From NCBI GenBank assembly GCA_011051565.1, contig DRKX01000121.1:1-54681 (forward strand): 54,681 nt of DNA, in the 5' to 3' direction. The position numbers and the translations under genes were made by a program. Below the pieces are notes generated by a model. The model was not told where the DNA came from. It did not search any database and was given only the letters and a program-made list of their open reading frames with translations. Shown here in pieces: positions 20,971-29,786 of this stretch. The stretch comes from Nitrospirota bacterium. GTDB lineage: Bacteria > Nitrospirota > Thermodesulfovibrionia > Thermodesulfovibrionales > JdFR-85. Position 1 is the stretch's first letter. Each line of letters starts with the position of its first letter.

Positions 20971-21719
20971 TATTGCGATTCCCCGTATCTGTCTATTATC
21001 AGCCCGGTCCTGAAAACCGGCTTCATATGTGCCGATATCCAATTCAGTGACTCAACCGGGTCTTTCCTCCACACGGTCGGACATGGTGAGAGTATCTCGA
21101 TCATGCTGAACCCCCGGCCGTCTATCTGGTACTGGAAGGACTTCCTTATCAGCCTCCTCGTCTCCTTTATCCCCTTTGCTCCGTCTATCGCCGTTCGCGC
21201 CACAAGGACGACGTCCTCGATGGTTGCAAGCATCTCGGCAATGCCGAGGGGGTGTCCCTGCCTCTCCGGGTCGCGGCCTGACGGAGTGGTGGTGGTCTTC
21301 TGTCCCACGAGGGTCGTGGGGGCCATCTGGCCGCCTGTCATGCCGTAAGTGGCGTTGTTTATGAAGAAGACGGAGAGGTTTTCGCCCCTGTTGGCGGCGT
21401 GGACGATTTCTGCAAGACCGATGGATGCAAGGTCGCCGTCTCCCTGATAAGAGAAGACGACGTTGTCGGGCATGACCCTCTTCAAGGCCGTGGCGACCGC
21501 AGGGGGTCTCCCGTGTGCGCACTCTATCACGTCGAAATTGAAGTAATCATAGGCAAAGACCGCACAGCCGACGGGTGCTATGCCTATGGTCCTCTCCCTT
21601 ATGCCGAGTTCGTCGATGCACTCTGCAACGAGACGGTGGACGATGCTGTGTCCGCATCCCGGACAGAATCTGAAGGGGACGTCCTTGAGGCTCTCCGGTC
21701 TCTTGAACACCTGCAGCAT
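20970..21719 (-). CDS. korB: 2-oxoacid:ferredoxin oxidoreductase beta subunit
   Basis: RFCPGCGHSIVHRLVAEC, YQGDGDLASIGLAEIVHAANRGENLSVFFINNATYGMTGGQMAPTT. Confidence 0.93.
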   Translation of the reverse strand: MLQVFKRPESLKDVPFRFCPGCGHSIVHRLVAECIDELGIRERTIGIAPVGCAVFAYDYFNFDVIECAHGRPPAVATALKRVMPDNVVFSYQGDGDLASIGLAEIVHAANRGENLSVFFINNATYGMTGGQMAPTTLVGQKTTTTPSGRDPERQGHPLGIAEMLATIEDVVLVARTAIDGAKGIKETRRLIRKSFQYQIDGRGFSMIEILSPCPTVWRKDPVESLNWISAHMKPVFRTGLIIDRYGESQ

Positions 21720-21760
21720 ATGATATTATAGCAGAAGGAGGGCGGTGGTTGGCCAGGAAT

Positions 21761-23128
21761 TTACGGGGCTTCATCCGAGTGGCAGACCACCTTCTTCTTC
21801 CCTGACCCCTTGGCCCTGTAGAGGGCCATGTCGGCTCTGTACAGGAGGTCTTTCGCGGTCTTGCCGTCCTCTGGATAACCGGATATCCCGCCGCTGATGG
21901 TTATGTTTATCTTGACGCTGTCGTTCCTGTTGAAGACGTTTCCCTCCACCTGTTCCCTGATCCTGTCGGCAAGGAGCAGGGCCTCTTTCTTGGAGGTCCT
22001 CGGAAGGATTATAACGAACTCCTCCCCGCCGTATCTTGCGACTATATCCGTCTTTCTCGCTGAATTGAGGATGATCTCGGCCACCTCTCTGAGTATCTCG
22101 TCTCCGATCTGGTGCCCGTAGGTGTCGTTTATCACCTTGAAGTCGTCAATGTCGAATATGACGAGGCAGAAGACATCCTTGTAACGCCGCGCCCTCGCCA
22201 GTTCCGTCTCGAGTGAGCGGTAAAAGTACCTCACATTATAGAGGCCGGTCAGGTCGTCGGTTATCGACAGCCGTCTCGCCTCTTCAAAAAGCTTGATCTT
22301 TTCCACAATCAGGGATATCTGGTTGCCCACGAGAGCCATCATGGAAGCGAGGTCGAAGTCGAAGACCCTTTCGGACCTGCTGGCCAGAAACAGCATGCCA
22401 GAGATCGAATTCGACACCTTGAGGGGTATCGCCCCCAGGAATACGATGCCCTCTTTCTTGAGGTGATGAAAGCCCTTGATCTGGTCCTTCTCGAGTATGT
22501 ACAGGGGCTCGGCGGCATCGAGTATCGACCAGACAAACTCGTCGAGCTCTCCTTCGTTCAACTGCTTCAGGAAGTTCAGCGAGACTCCGGCATGACTCTT
22601 GAGTGTAAGGCCGCTGTTGCCGGTCAGCATTATCCAGCCCACACTGAAATCGGTTATCATCAGGACCTTCTCGAGGAGGTCGTTGAATACCCTGTCGATA
22701 TCATACGAGGATATGAAGGCGCCCGAAAGCGTGTTGATGACCATCAGCTCACGGTTACGTTTCACCAGTTCCTTCTCGACCGTGAGATAGTGTGATACGT
22801 CATAGAAGAGGAGACTCAGTATCTCGTTGCCGTCAATGGAGGTGGCCGGGTGGATCGTGACCTCGTACTCGACCTCTCCGATACGCAGCCTGTCCTTGAT
22901 GTCTTCACACGTATTGAGGCAGTGCTGCACAGAGGGCCAGAATCCCGACAGCTCCTTTATCTCCCTGAAATCCTTGCCTGTCAGGGATGATTCGTCACCT
23001 CCCACTATCTCTGCGAAGGCCTTGTTGTAGGCTATGACCCTTCCGGTCCTGTCTATCACCAGAAGGGGGTCCATCACGAAGTTGCACAAGAAGGCGTTCG
23101 TCCTTTTCAGCGGCATGTCTTCCGTCAA
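21761..23128 (-). CDS. PAS/GAF diguanylate cyclase (GGDEF)
   Basis: 455 aa; SITDDLTGLYNVRYF...VARYGGEEFVIILPRTS; RKTD five residues before GGEEF fits an RxxD inhibitory site. Confidence 0.93.
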   Translation of the reverse strand: MTEDMPLKRTNAFLCNFVMDPLLVIDRTGRVIAYNKAFAEIVGGDESSLTGKDFREIKELSGFWPSVQHCLNTCEDIKDRLRIGEVEYEVTIHPATSIDGNEILSLLFYDVSHYLTVEKELVKRNRELMVINTLSGAFISSYDIDRVFNDLLEKVLMITDFSVGWIMLTGNSGLTLKSHAGVSLNFLKQLNEGELDEFVWSILDAAEPLYILEKDQIKGFHHLKKEGIVFLGAIPLKVSNSISGMLFLASRSERVFDFDLASMMALVGNQISLIVEKIKLFEEARRLSITDDLTGLYNVRYFYRSLETELARARRYKDVFCLVIFDIDDFKVINDTYGHQIGDEILREVAEIILNSARKTDIVARYGGEEFVIILPRTSKKEALLLADRIREQVEGNVFNRNDSVKINITISGGISGYPEDGKTAKDLLYRADMALYRAKGSGKKKVVCHSDEAP

Positions 23129-23300
23129 AAGTTGCTCTCCTCTCCACCCCTTAATTCATCGCGAATCCTTCAAGGGTCGCGGTATCCGCCTCATCTCGGG
23201 CTGCGATACGCCGTCGCAGGGCCTTCGGAGGCTCTTGTTTCAGCCGGATTCCCCTCACGACAGGAGTTGACGACGGCAGGGTCTGAGGGCTCACCCTATA
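23129..23300 (-). promoter_or_regulatory. Structured GC-rich 5' leader of the GGDEF gene
   Basis: Inverted repeats CGCGA/TCGCG (23160-23181), CTGCGA/TCGCAG (23201-23219), GCCT/AGGC (23221-23232), CCCTCA/TGAGGG (23252-23289). Confidence 0.45.
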
Positions 23301-23306
23301 TAGTTT

Positions 23307-23335
23307 ATTGTAAGGGTTACGCGGGAGATAATCAA
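23307..23335 (-). promoter_or_regulatory. Predicted sigma70-type promoter for the GGDEF gene
   Basis: On minus strand TTGATT-N17-TACAAT. Confidence 0.5.
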
Positions 23336-23374
23336 GTCTATGCATAGTTTTTAATATATTTTAATCACGAACAG

Positions 23375-23429
23375 CCCCGAGAGCGGCACTCCACTGTATG
23401 GAGTGGCGCTCTCGGGGCACTCCATACAG
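23375..23429 (-). terminator. Nested alternative hairpins downstream of leuC (possible terminator/attenuator)
   Basis: 19-nt arms 23375-23393/23399-23417 (one G-G mismatch); competing perfect 12-nt arms 23394-23405/23418-23429. Confidence 0.55.
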
Positions 23430-23477
23430 AGGAGGACGTCACCTCTCCGGGGGTGCTTTCAGCGGCGGATCGAACGG

Positions 23478-24737
23478 TTAGAGCCCCAACTCGTCCGGCA
23501 GGCCGATCCGGCCCAGTACGGCTGTTGCGGCGGCAACGGCAGGGTTCGAGAGGTAGACCTCGCTTTCAGGGTGTCCCATCCTTCCGACGAAGTTCCTGTT
23601 AGTCGTGGCGACCGCCCTTTCGCCCTTGGCGAGTATGCCCATGTGGCCCCCGAGGCACGGACCGCACGTCGGCGTGGACACAACGGCGTCGGCGTCTATG
23701 AATATCTCGATCAGGCCTTCCTTGAGGGCCTGCTTGTAGACGGCCTGTGTGGCCGGGATGACGATCATGCGGAGATTCGGATTGACCTTCCTGCCCCCTA
23801 TCACTTCGGCGGCTTCCCTCAGGTCCTCGATGCGTCCGTTCGTACACGAGCCGATGACGACCTGGTCTATGGCTGTATCCGCCAGCTCTCTCGCCGGCCT
23901 CACGTTGGACGGCAGGTGGGGGCATGCAACCAGGGGCTCGATCTTCGTACAGTCGTACTCCCTTATATCCACGTATTCGGCGTCAGGGTCTGAGCTGTAG
24001 AGGGTGTACTCCCTCTTCGCCCTACCCTTCACGTACGCCTCCGTGGTCTCATCTGGGACGATTATGCCGCTCTTTCCACCCGCCTCTATCGCCATATTGC
24101 ACATCGTGAGCCTTCCGGCCATGGGCAGTGCCCTGACCACCTCTCCCTCGAACTCCATGGCCCTGTACAGTGCACCGTCGACGCCGATGTCGCCGATGGT
24201 GTGGAGAATGAGGTCCTTGCCGCCGACCCACCTGCCGAGGCTTCCGTAGTAGATGAACTTCATGCTCTCGGGAACCTTGAACCAGCACTCACCGGTCGCC
24301 ATGGATGCAGCCACGTCGGTGGAGCCCACGCCGGTCGAGAAGGCACCGAGGGCGCCGTAGGTGCAGGTGTGGCTGTCGGCGCCTATGACAAGGTCTCCCG
24401 GCACCACGTGCCCCTGTTCCGGAAGGAGAGCGTGTTCCACTCCCATCCTGCCGACCTCGAAGTAGAGCTCCAGGCCCTGATCCCTCGAGAAGAGCCTGAG
24501 CATCCTGCACTGTTCGGCCGCCTTGATATCCTTCTGCGGGGCGAAGTGGTCCGGTACAAAGGCCACGCGCGCGGGATCGAACACCTTCTCTGCACCGATC
24601 TTCCCGAATTCCCTGATGGCTATAGGTGCGGTTATGTCGTTTGCGAGTATGAGGTCCACCCTTGCATTTATAAGCTCGCCGGGCGAGACCTCTTTCCTGC
24701 CGGCGTGCGCGGCGAGTATCTTTTCGGTAATCGTCAT
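23478..24737 (-). CDS. leuC: 3-isopropylmalate dehydratase large subunit
   Basis: MTITEKILAAHAGRKEVSPGELINARVDLILANDITAPIAI; GADSHTCTYGALGAFSTGVGSTD; CGPCLGGHMGILA. Confidence 0.95.
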   Translation of the reverse strand: MTITEKILAAHAGRKEVSPGELINARVDLILANDITAPIAIREFGKIGAEKVFDPARVAFVPDHFAPQKDIKAAEQCRMLRLFSRDQGLELYFEVGRMGVEHALLPEQGHVVPGDLVIGADSHTCTYGALGAFSTGVGSTDVAASMATGECWFKVPESMKFIYYGSLGRWVGGKDLILHTIGDIGVDGALYRAMEFEGEVVRALPMAGRLTMCNMAIEAGGKSGIIVPDETTEAYVKGRAKREYTLYSSDPDAEYVDIREYDCTKIEPLVACPHLPSNVRPARELADTAIDQVVIGSCTNGRIEDLREAAEVIGGRKVNPNLRMIVIPATQAVYKQALKEGLIEIFIDADAVVSTPTCGPCLGGHMGILAKGERAVATTNRNFVGRMGHPESEVYLSNPAVAAATAVLGRIGLPDELGL

Positions 24738-24822
24738 CAGTTCCTCCACTCTCCCTTGCCCTGCAGTCTGCACGGGTCGGAATGCGCTGCAGGCTCATTG
24801 CTTCTGCAGTGCGGGGTGTGAT

Positions 24823-26349
24823 CTATATCCCCTTCTCGGGCTTCCTCTTCCTGCCCTCGAGCTTGTTGAGGGCGTTTACGTATGCCTTTGCAGCGGCAAC
24901 GATTATATCGGTATCAGAGCCGTAACCCCTGACCGTATGTCCCCCCTCTTTGAGTGTCACCATCACCTCTCCGAGCGCATCCGTGCCGCCGGTGATCCCC
25001 TTTATCTCGAATCTCTCGAGGTGGCTCCTTGTCTCCGTGATACCTGCAATCGCTCGGTAAGAGGCGTCCACTGGCCCGTCTCCCTCCTCGGTGCGCTCGA
25101 CGACCTCGTCCCTCACCTTCAGGCGCACCGTGGCCGTCGGTTTTACGGACGTGCCGCTTGAGACCTTCAGTTCCACGAGGCTGTAGACCTCCGGAACCCT
25201 CTTGACCTCTTCTGAGACGAGGGTCTCGATGTCTTCGTCGAATATGTACTTCTTCTGGTCACAGAGCCGCTTGAACCGCTCGAAGGCCGTGTTGAGCTCC
25301 TCCTCTCCGAGTTCATAGCCGAGTTCCTTCAGCCTCTCCTTGAAGGCGTGCCTGCCCGAGTGCTTGCCGAGGACCAGCTTGCTCTGCGGTATGCCGACCG
25401 TCTCGGGCTTCATGATCTCGTAGGTCGAGCGTTCCTTTAGGACACCGTCCTGGTGGATACCGGCCTCATGGGCGAATGCGTTTGCTCCGACCACGGCCTT
25501 GTTGGGCTGAACGACCATTCCTGTGATCTTCGAGACGAGGCGGCTCGTCTTGTATATCTCCTCGGTGACGATGCGGGTCTCGGCGTTGAAGAACCTCGGC
25601 CTCGTCTTCAATGCCATGACCACCTCTTCCATCGCGGCATTTCCAGCCCGCTCTCCTATGCCGTTCACCGTACACTCGACCTGCCCAGCGCCTTTCAATA
25701 TCGCCGTCAGCGAGTTGGCCACCGCGAGGCCGAGGTCATTGTGACAATGGACGGAAATCACCGCCTTGTCGATATTCGGCACCCTGTTCATCAGGTACTC
25801 TATGAGCTCTCCAAACTCCTGTGGGATTGTGTAACCGACGGTGTCGGGTATGTTCACGGTCGTTGCCCCCGCCTTTATGACCTCTTCGGTAACCCTGCAG
25901 AGGAAGTCACGGTCGCTCCTCGTGGCGTCCTCTGCAGAGAACTCCACGTCGTCCGTAAAACCTCGAGCCTTCTTGACCGCGCTCACGGCCGCCTCTAAGA
26001 CCTCTTCGCGGCTCATGCGGAGCTTGTACTTCAGGTGGATGTCCGATGTGGCGAGGAACGTGTGTATCCTCGCCGACTCCGCAGGCCTTACGGCCTCTGC
26101 GGCCCGCTCGATGTCTACGTCTTTCGCCCTTGCCAGGCCTGCTACGGTGATCCCCTTGATCTCCTCGGCAACCCGCCTTACGGCCTCGAAGTCACCCGGT
26201 GACGCAACCGGAAAGCCCGCCTCTATCACGTCGATGTTCAGCCTCGCGAGCTGACGTGCCACGTGGAGCTTTTCTTCCACGTTCATCGACGCCCCAGGCG
26301 ACTGTTCACCGTCTCTAAGGGTTGTGTCGAAAATCCTTATGTATCTCAT
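24823..26349 (-). CDS. leuA: 2-isopropylmalate synthase
   Basis: [19 protein letters not shown]...[17 protein letters not shown]-terminal LeuA regulatory domain. Confidence 0.96.
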   Translation of the reverse strand: MRYIRIFDTTLRDGEQSPGASMNVEEKLHVARQLARLNIDVIEAGFPVASPGDFEAVRRVAEEIKGITVAGLARAKDVDIERAAEAVRPAESARIHTFLATSDIHLKYKLRMSREEVLEAAVSAVKKARGFTDDVEFSAEDATRSDRDFLCRVTEEVIKAGATTVNIPDTVGYTIPQEFGELIEYLMNRVPNIDKAVISVHCHNDLGLAVANSLTAILKGAGQVECTVNGIGERAGNAAMEEVVMALKTRPRFFNAETRIVTEEIYKTSRLVSKITGMVVQPNKAVVGANAFAHEAGIHQDGVLKERSTYEIMKPETVGIPQSKLVLGKHSGRHAFKERLKELGYELGEEELNTAFERFKRLCDQKKYIFDEDIETLVSEEVKRVPEVYSLVELKVSSGTSVKPTATVRLKVRDEVVERTEEGDGPVDASYRAIAGITETRSHLERFEIKGITGGTDALGEVMVTLKEGGHTVRGYGSDTDIIVAAAKAYVNALNKLEGRKRKPEKGI

Positions 26350-26385
26350 CCGAATCCTCTGGCTGTTCTGCCGTGACGCGAGGCG

Positions 26386-27129
26386 TCACATGATCGCTGC
26401 GCCGTCCGTCCCCTTCATCTTTTTCTTCTTCATTCTTCTGTACAGGAGGTAGGCGTTCTCTATTATACCCCAAAGGAGATAGACCATTGCAAAGGAGAAG
26501 AGGGCGACCGGGGGATGGACGAGCGTGATTACGATGATGAGCACGAATATGACGAGCGCCCAGAAGGGTTTTCTCTTCTTGAAGTCGATCTCCTTTGCGC
26601 CGTGGAACCTCAAGGTGCTTATCATCAGTATTGCAAGTACCACGGTGAGCAACAGTACGGGGATGCTCCTCTCCGGAACATCTCCGGAGATGCTGTGGTG
26701 GAAGATCACGAGCGTCGCTATAATTATTGCAGCAGCCGGGATGGGCATGCCTGTAAACGAGAGCTTTTCGGTCGAGTCCATCTGGATATTGTATCGGGCG
26801 AGTCGCAGTGCCCCGCATGCAACGAAGAGAAAGGCCGCAGCCGCCCCCACCCGTCCGAACGGGTTCAGCGACCACGTGTAGACCAGTACGGCCGGAGCGA
26901 CTCCGAATGCAACGAGGTCGCTCAGTGAGTCGAGCTCAACTCCGAACCTCGTGGTACTGTTCGTGAGCCTTGCCACCCAGCCGTCGAGCCCGTCGAAGAC
27001 GGTGGCGATCAGTATGGCCCACGCCGCCCTCACGTAATCACCGTTCAGTGCTGAGAGCACGGCGTAAAACCCGAAGAACATGCCGCTCAGTGTCAGCCCG
27101 TTCGGCAGTATGTAGACGCCTTTCTTCAT
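26386..27129 (-). CDS. pssA: CDP-diacylglycerol-serine O-phosphatidyltransferase
   Basis: DGLDGWVARLTNSTTRFGVELDSLSD CDP-alcohol phosphotransferase motif, PNGLTLSGMFFGFYAV. Confidence 0.94.
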   Translation of the reverse strand: MKKGVYILPNGLTLSGMFFGFYAVLSALNGDYVRAAWAILIATVFDGLDGWVARLTNSTTRFGVELDSLSDLVAFGVAPAVLVYTWSLNPFGRVGAAAAFLFVACGALRLARYNIQMDSTEKLSFTGMPIPAAAIIIATLVIFHHSISGDVPERSIPVLLLTVVLAILMISTLRFHGAKEIDFKKRKPFWALVIFVLIIVITLVHPPVALFSFAMVYLLWGIIENAYLLYRRMKKKKMKGTDGAAIM

Positions 27130-27145
27130 TCGAGATCATCCCCTT

Positions 27146-27367
27146 TCAGCGTACAAGGCTGATGCGTTCGAGTATCGTCTCTCCGGGGCCGGAGAGTATC
27201 TCGTCAAAGAGCTCGCACGCAGCGCAACCGAGTGCAAAGCAACACACGATGTATCCATGTCGATTCGATATCTCGGCGTGCTTTCTTCAAACAGGCAGCC
27301 CGCAAAACCTCGACACCGCCTGTCAGGAGGCGCGGATCCCCTCTGGGTCGGCCGAAGGTGCCTTCAT
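27146..27367 (-). other. Candidate 73-codon Cys-rich reading frame with two in-frame UGA codons (possible selenoprotein, or pseudogene)
   Basis: MKAPSADPEGIRAS(UGA)QAVSRFCGLPV(UGA)RKHAEISNRHGYIVCCFALGCAACELFDEILSGPGETILERISLVR; ATG overlaps psd TGA; ends 16 nt before pssA. Confidence 0.35.
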
Positions 27368-27990
27368 CTCCTTGCCACTATGGTCTCACCTGCTCGGACC
27401 CGCTGGCCGACCTTTACGAGTATCTCGACCTCTTCGGGCAGGTAGAGGTCCACCCTTGAGCTGAACTTTATTATACCGTAACGCTCTCCCCTTTTCAGCC
27501 TGTCGCCGGGCGCGACCCTGCAGACGGCCCGCCTCGCGACTAAGCCGGCCACCTGTCTGACGAGCACCTTGCCGTACTCCGTGTCGAGCAGCATCGCGAT
27601 GTTCTCGTTGCTGAGCGAGGCCTCGTCCGTGTATGCAGCGCTGAATCCGCCGGGTGTGTGTTTCACGGTCACTACCTTGCCGTCGCACGGCGCCCTGTTG
27701 ACATGGACATTGAACGGGGACATGAAGATGCTGATCTGCCTGGCCCTCCCCCCGATATACTCGTCCTCGGTCGTATCGCGCACGACTATCACCTTGCCGT
27801 CCGCCGGAGAGACGAATATGTCCTTTCCCGCGGGAACGGCCCTCTCAGGGTCCCGGAAGAAGAAGAGCATGAAGAGGAAGAGTACGAACGGCAACACGGC
27901 CGTCCAGGGCCGCCATATCAAGTAGGCGGCGAGGGTGAGGACGGCTGCGGCCGCCACAAAGGGCCAGCCTTCAGGTGCTATTTTCAGCAT
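27364..27990 (-). CDS. psd: Phosphatidylserine decarboxylase proenzyme (short prokaryotic type)
   Basis: FVSPADGKVIVV, SIFMSPFNVHVNRAPCDGKV, RYGIIKFSSRVDLYLP. Confidence 0.93.
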   Translation of the reverse strand: MLKIAPEGWPFVAAAAVLTLAAYLIWRPWTAVLPFVLFLFMLFFFRDPERAVPAGKDIFVSPADGKVIVVRDTTEDEYIGGRARQISIFMSPFNVHVNRAPCDGKVVTVKHTPGGFSAAYTDEASLSNENIAMLLDTEYGKVLVRQVAGLVARRAVCRVAPGDRLKRGERYGIIKFSSRVDLYLPEEVEILVKVGQRVRAGETIVARR

Positions 27991-28069
27991 ATATGGATTA
28001 TATTACAGAAGGCGGGTTAAAAGCCATATGGGATTCGAACTCAAGTTTCAGAAAACTCCGGAGGGTTCT

Positions 28070-28969
28070 ATGGAAAGGGTCAAGCTCGGCAGCACCGATG
28101 TCGAGGTCTCGAGACTCGGCATGGGGACGGGCACGGCGCATCCCTCGGGACACTGTGCCCAGGCATTGATGAGCACCAAGGAGTTGGCAGGCCTTCTCCT
28201 TTATGCGTTCGATCGAGGCATCAACTTCTGGGACACTGCGGTTCAGTACAGGACCCATCCACACGTCAGGGAGGCTTTGAGAGGGGTGAGGCGCACCGAC
28301 GTCGTGATCTCCACCAAGCTGACGACATCCGGCCCGAAGGATACGCTGAGGGAGTTCAACTCGGCCCTGAGGGAACTGGGGATCGACTATGTCGACGTCT
28401 GCCTGCTGCATGCCGTCAGGACCGAACGCGAACTGCGGGCACGGTCAGGCGCCCTGGATACCCTGCTCAGGCTAAAGGACGAGGGAAAGGTCAGGGCCGT
28501 GGGGATGTCGTCTCACGGGCTGGGGGCGCTGAAGGCCGTCACAACGACTCCTGGGATAGATGCAGTCTGGGTGAGGATAAACCTTGCCGGGATCAACATG
28601 GATGCCGCTAAACTCGGGATCTACGACAGGGTCGCCGCCGTGCCCTGGGTGAAGAAGACCGCCGCACTCCTGCCGAAGAGGCTGCAGGCAGCGCTGAGGC
28701 CGAGCCCTGAAGCGCTGCTCGTCTCTGAGGACGACTGCAGGGAGGTCGAAGAGACGGCCGCAAAGATACACGCTCTCTCAAAAGGCGTAGTCGGCATGAA
28801 GGTGATCGCCGAAGGGCAGCTCCGCACAGAGGCGAAGAGGGCCGTGGAGTACGTCAGGGACCTGTCCTTCGTCGACTCCCTCGTGATCGGCATGTTGAAC
28901 AGGAGGGAGATCGAGGAGAACTGCAGGATCGTCACTGCTGGGGGCGGTACACCGTGTGTGACCGAATGA
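28070..28969 (+). CDS. Aldo/keto reductase family protein
   Basis: VKLGSTDVEVSRLGMGTGT..RGINFWDTAVQY..YVDVCLLHAV; GGAGGG upstream of ATG 28070. Confidence 0.88.
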   Translation: MERVKLGSTDVEVSRLGMGTGTAHPSGHCAQALMSTKELAGLLLYAFDRGINFWDTAVQYRTHPHVREALRGVRRTDVVISTKLTTSGPKDTLREFNSALRELGIDYVDVCLLHAVRTERELRARSGALDTLLRLKDEGKVRAVGMSSHGLGALKAVTTTPGIDAVWVRINLAGINMDAAKLGIYDRVAAVPWVKKTAALLPKRLQAALRPSPEALLVSEDDCREVEETAAKIHALSKGVVGMKVIAEGQLRTEAKRAVEYVRDLSFVDSLVIGMLNRREIEENCRIVTAGGGTPCVTE

Positions 28970-28979
28970 AACCGTCGGA

Positions 28980-29786
28980 CTAATGGATGTCCGAGCTGAA
29001 GTCGTATCTCTCCCTGAGGGCCTCGCCGAGCACGTTGAAGCAGAATGCGGTTATGGATATGGCGAGCCCCGGGTACAGGACCATCCACGGTGCCGAGAGG
29101 ATGTATGCCCTGTTTGCGCTGACCATGTACCCCCATGTCGGGGTGGGCGGCTGGGCTCCAAGGCCGAGAAAACTGAGTGTGGCCTCTGTGAGGATGTAGC
29201 CGCCGAGCTTTATCCCCATCAGCACGAGCGCCAGGGGGATGCAGAGCGGGGCTATGTGCCTGAGGAGTATCCTGAAGTCACTGCACCCTGTAGTCCTTGC
29301 AGCATCAACGAAGGGCATCTCCTTGACGGTGAGCACGTGTCCCCGTATCAGCCTCGCAAACGAGGTCCAGCCGACCGCAGAGAGGGCGATCATCACGGTA
29401 TAGATTCCCGGCGGCAGGACTATCGAGATGGCTATGGCGAGCAGGAGGGAGGGGAACGAGAGAAAGAAGTCCACGACGGTCATCACCACGCTGTCGAAGA
29501 CCCCGCCGTAATAGCCTGAGACAAGGCCGACGCCGAAGCCGATCAGTGCTGATATGAACGCAGCGGTCACGGCCACTCCGATCGATATCTTGCCTCCGTA
29601 AACCACCCTCGCCAGTATGTCCCTCCCCTTGTTGTCCGTCCCGAATGGATGTTCGAGACCGGGCGGCCTCTTTATCGAGTCGAGGTCGATCCTGTAGGGG
29701 TCCTCAAGCGGCAGAACCGGGGCGAGCAGAGAGATGGTCAGGAAGCCCGCGACAATGATTATCGAGAGTTTACCCCTTCTTGACAT
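28980..29786 (-). CDS. ABC transporter permease, peptide/nickel type (DppC/OppC-like)
   Basis: HPFGTDNKGRDILARVVYGGKISIGVAV; EAA-loop DAARTTGCSDFRILLRHI. Confidence 0.92.
   Translation of the reverse strand: MSRRGKLSIIIVAGFLTISLLAPVLPLEDPYRIDLDSIKRPPGLEHPFGTDNKGRDILARVVYGGKISIGVAVTAAFISALIGFGVGLVSGYYGGVFDSVVMTVVDFFLSFPSLLLAIAISIVLPPGIYTVMIALSAVGWTSFARLIRGHVLTVKEMPFVDAARTTGCSDFRILLRHIAPLCIPLALVLMGIKLGGYILTEATLSFLGLGAQPPTPTWGYMVSANRAYILSAPWMVLYPGLAISITAFCFNVLGEALRERYDFSSDIH

Noticed and set aside
23151-23345. 64-aa minus-strand ORF in the GGDEF leader
   Set aside because: Starts upstream of the predicted -10 and spans several hairpins; better explained as a structured leader or repeat than a protein.
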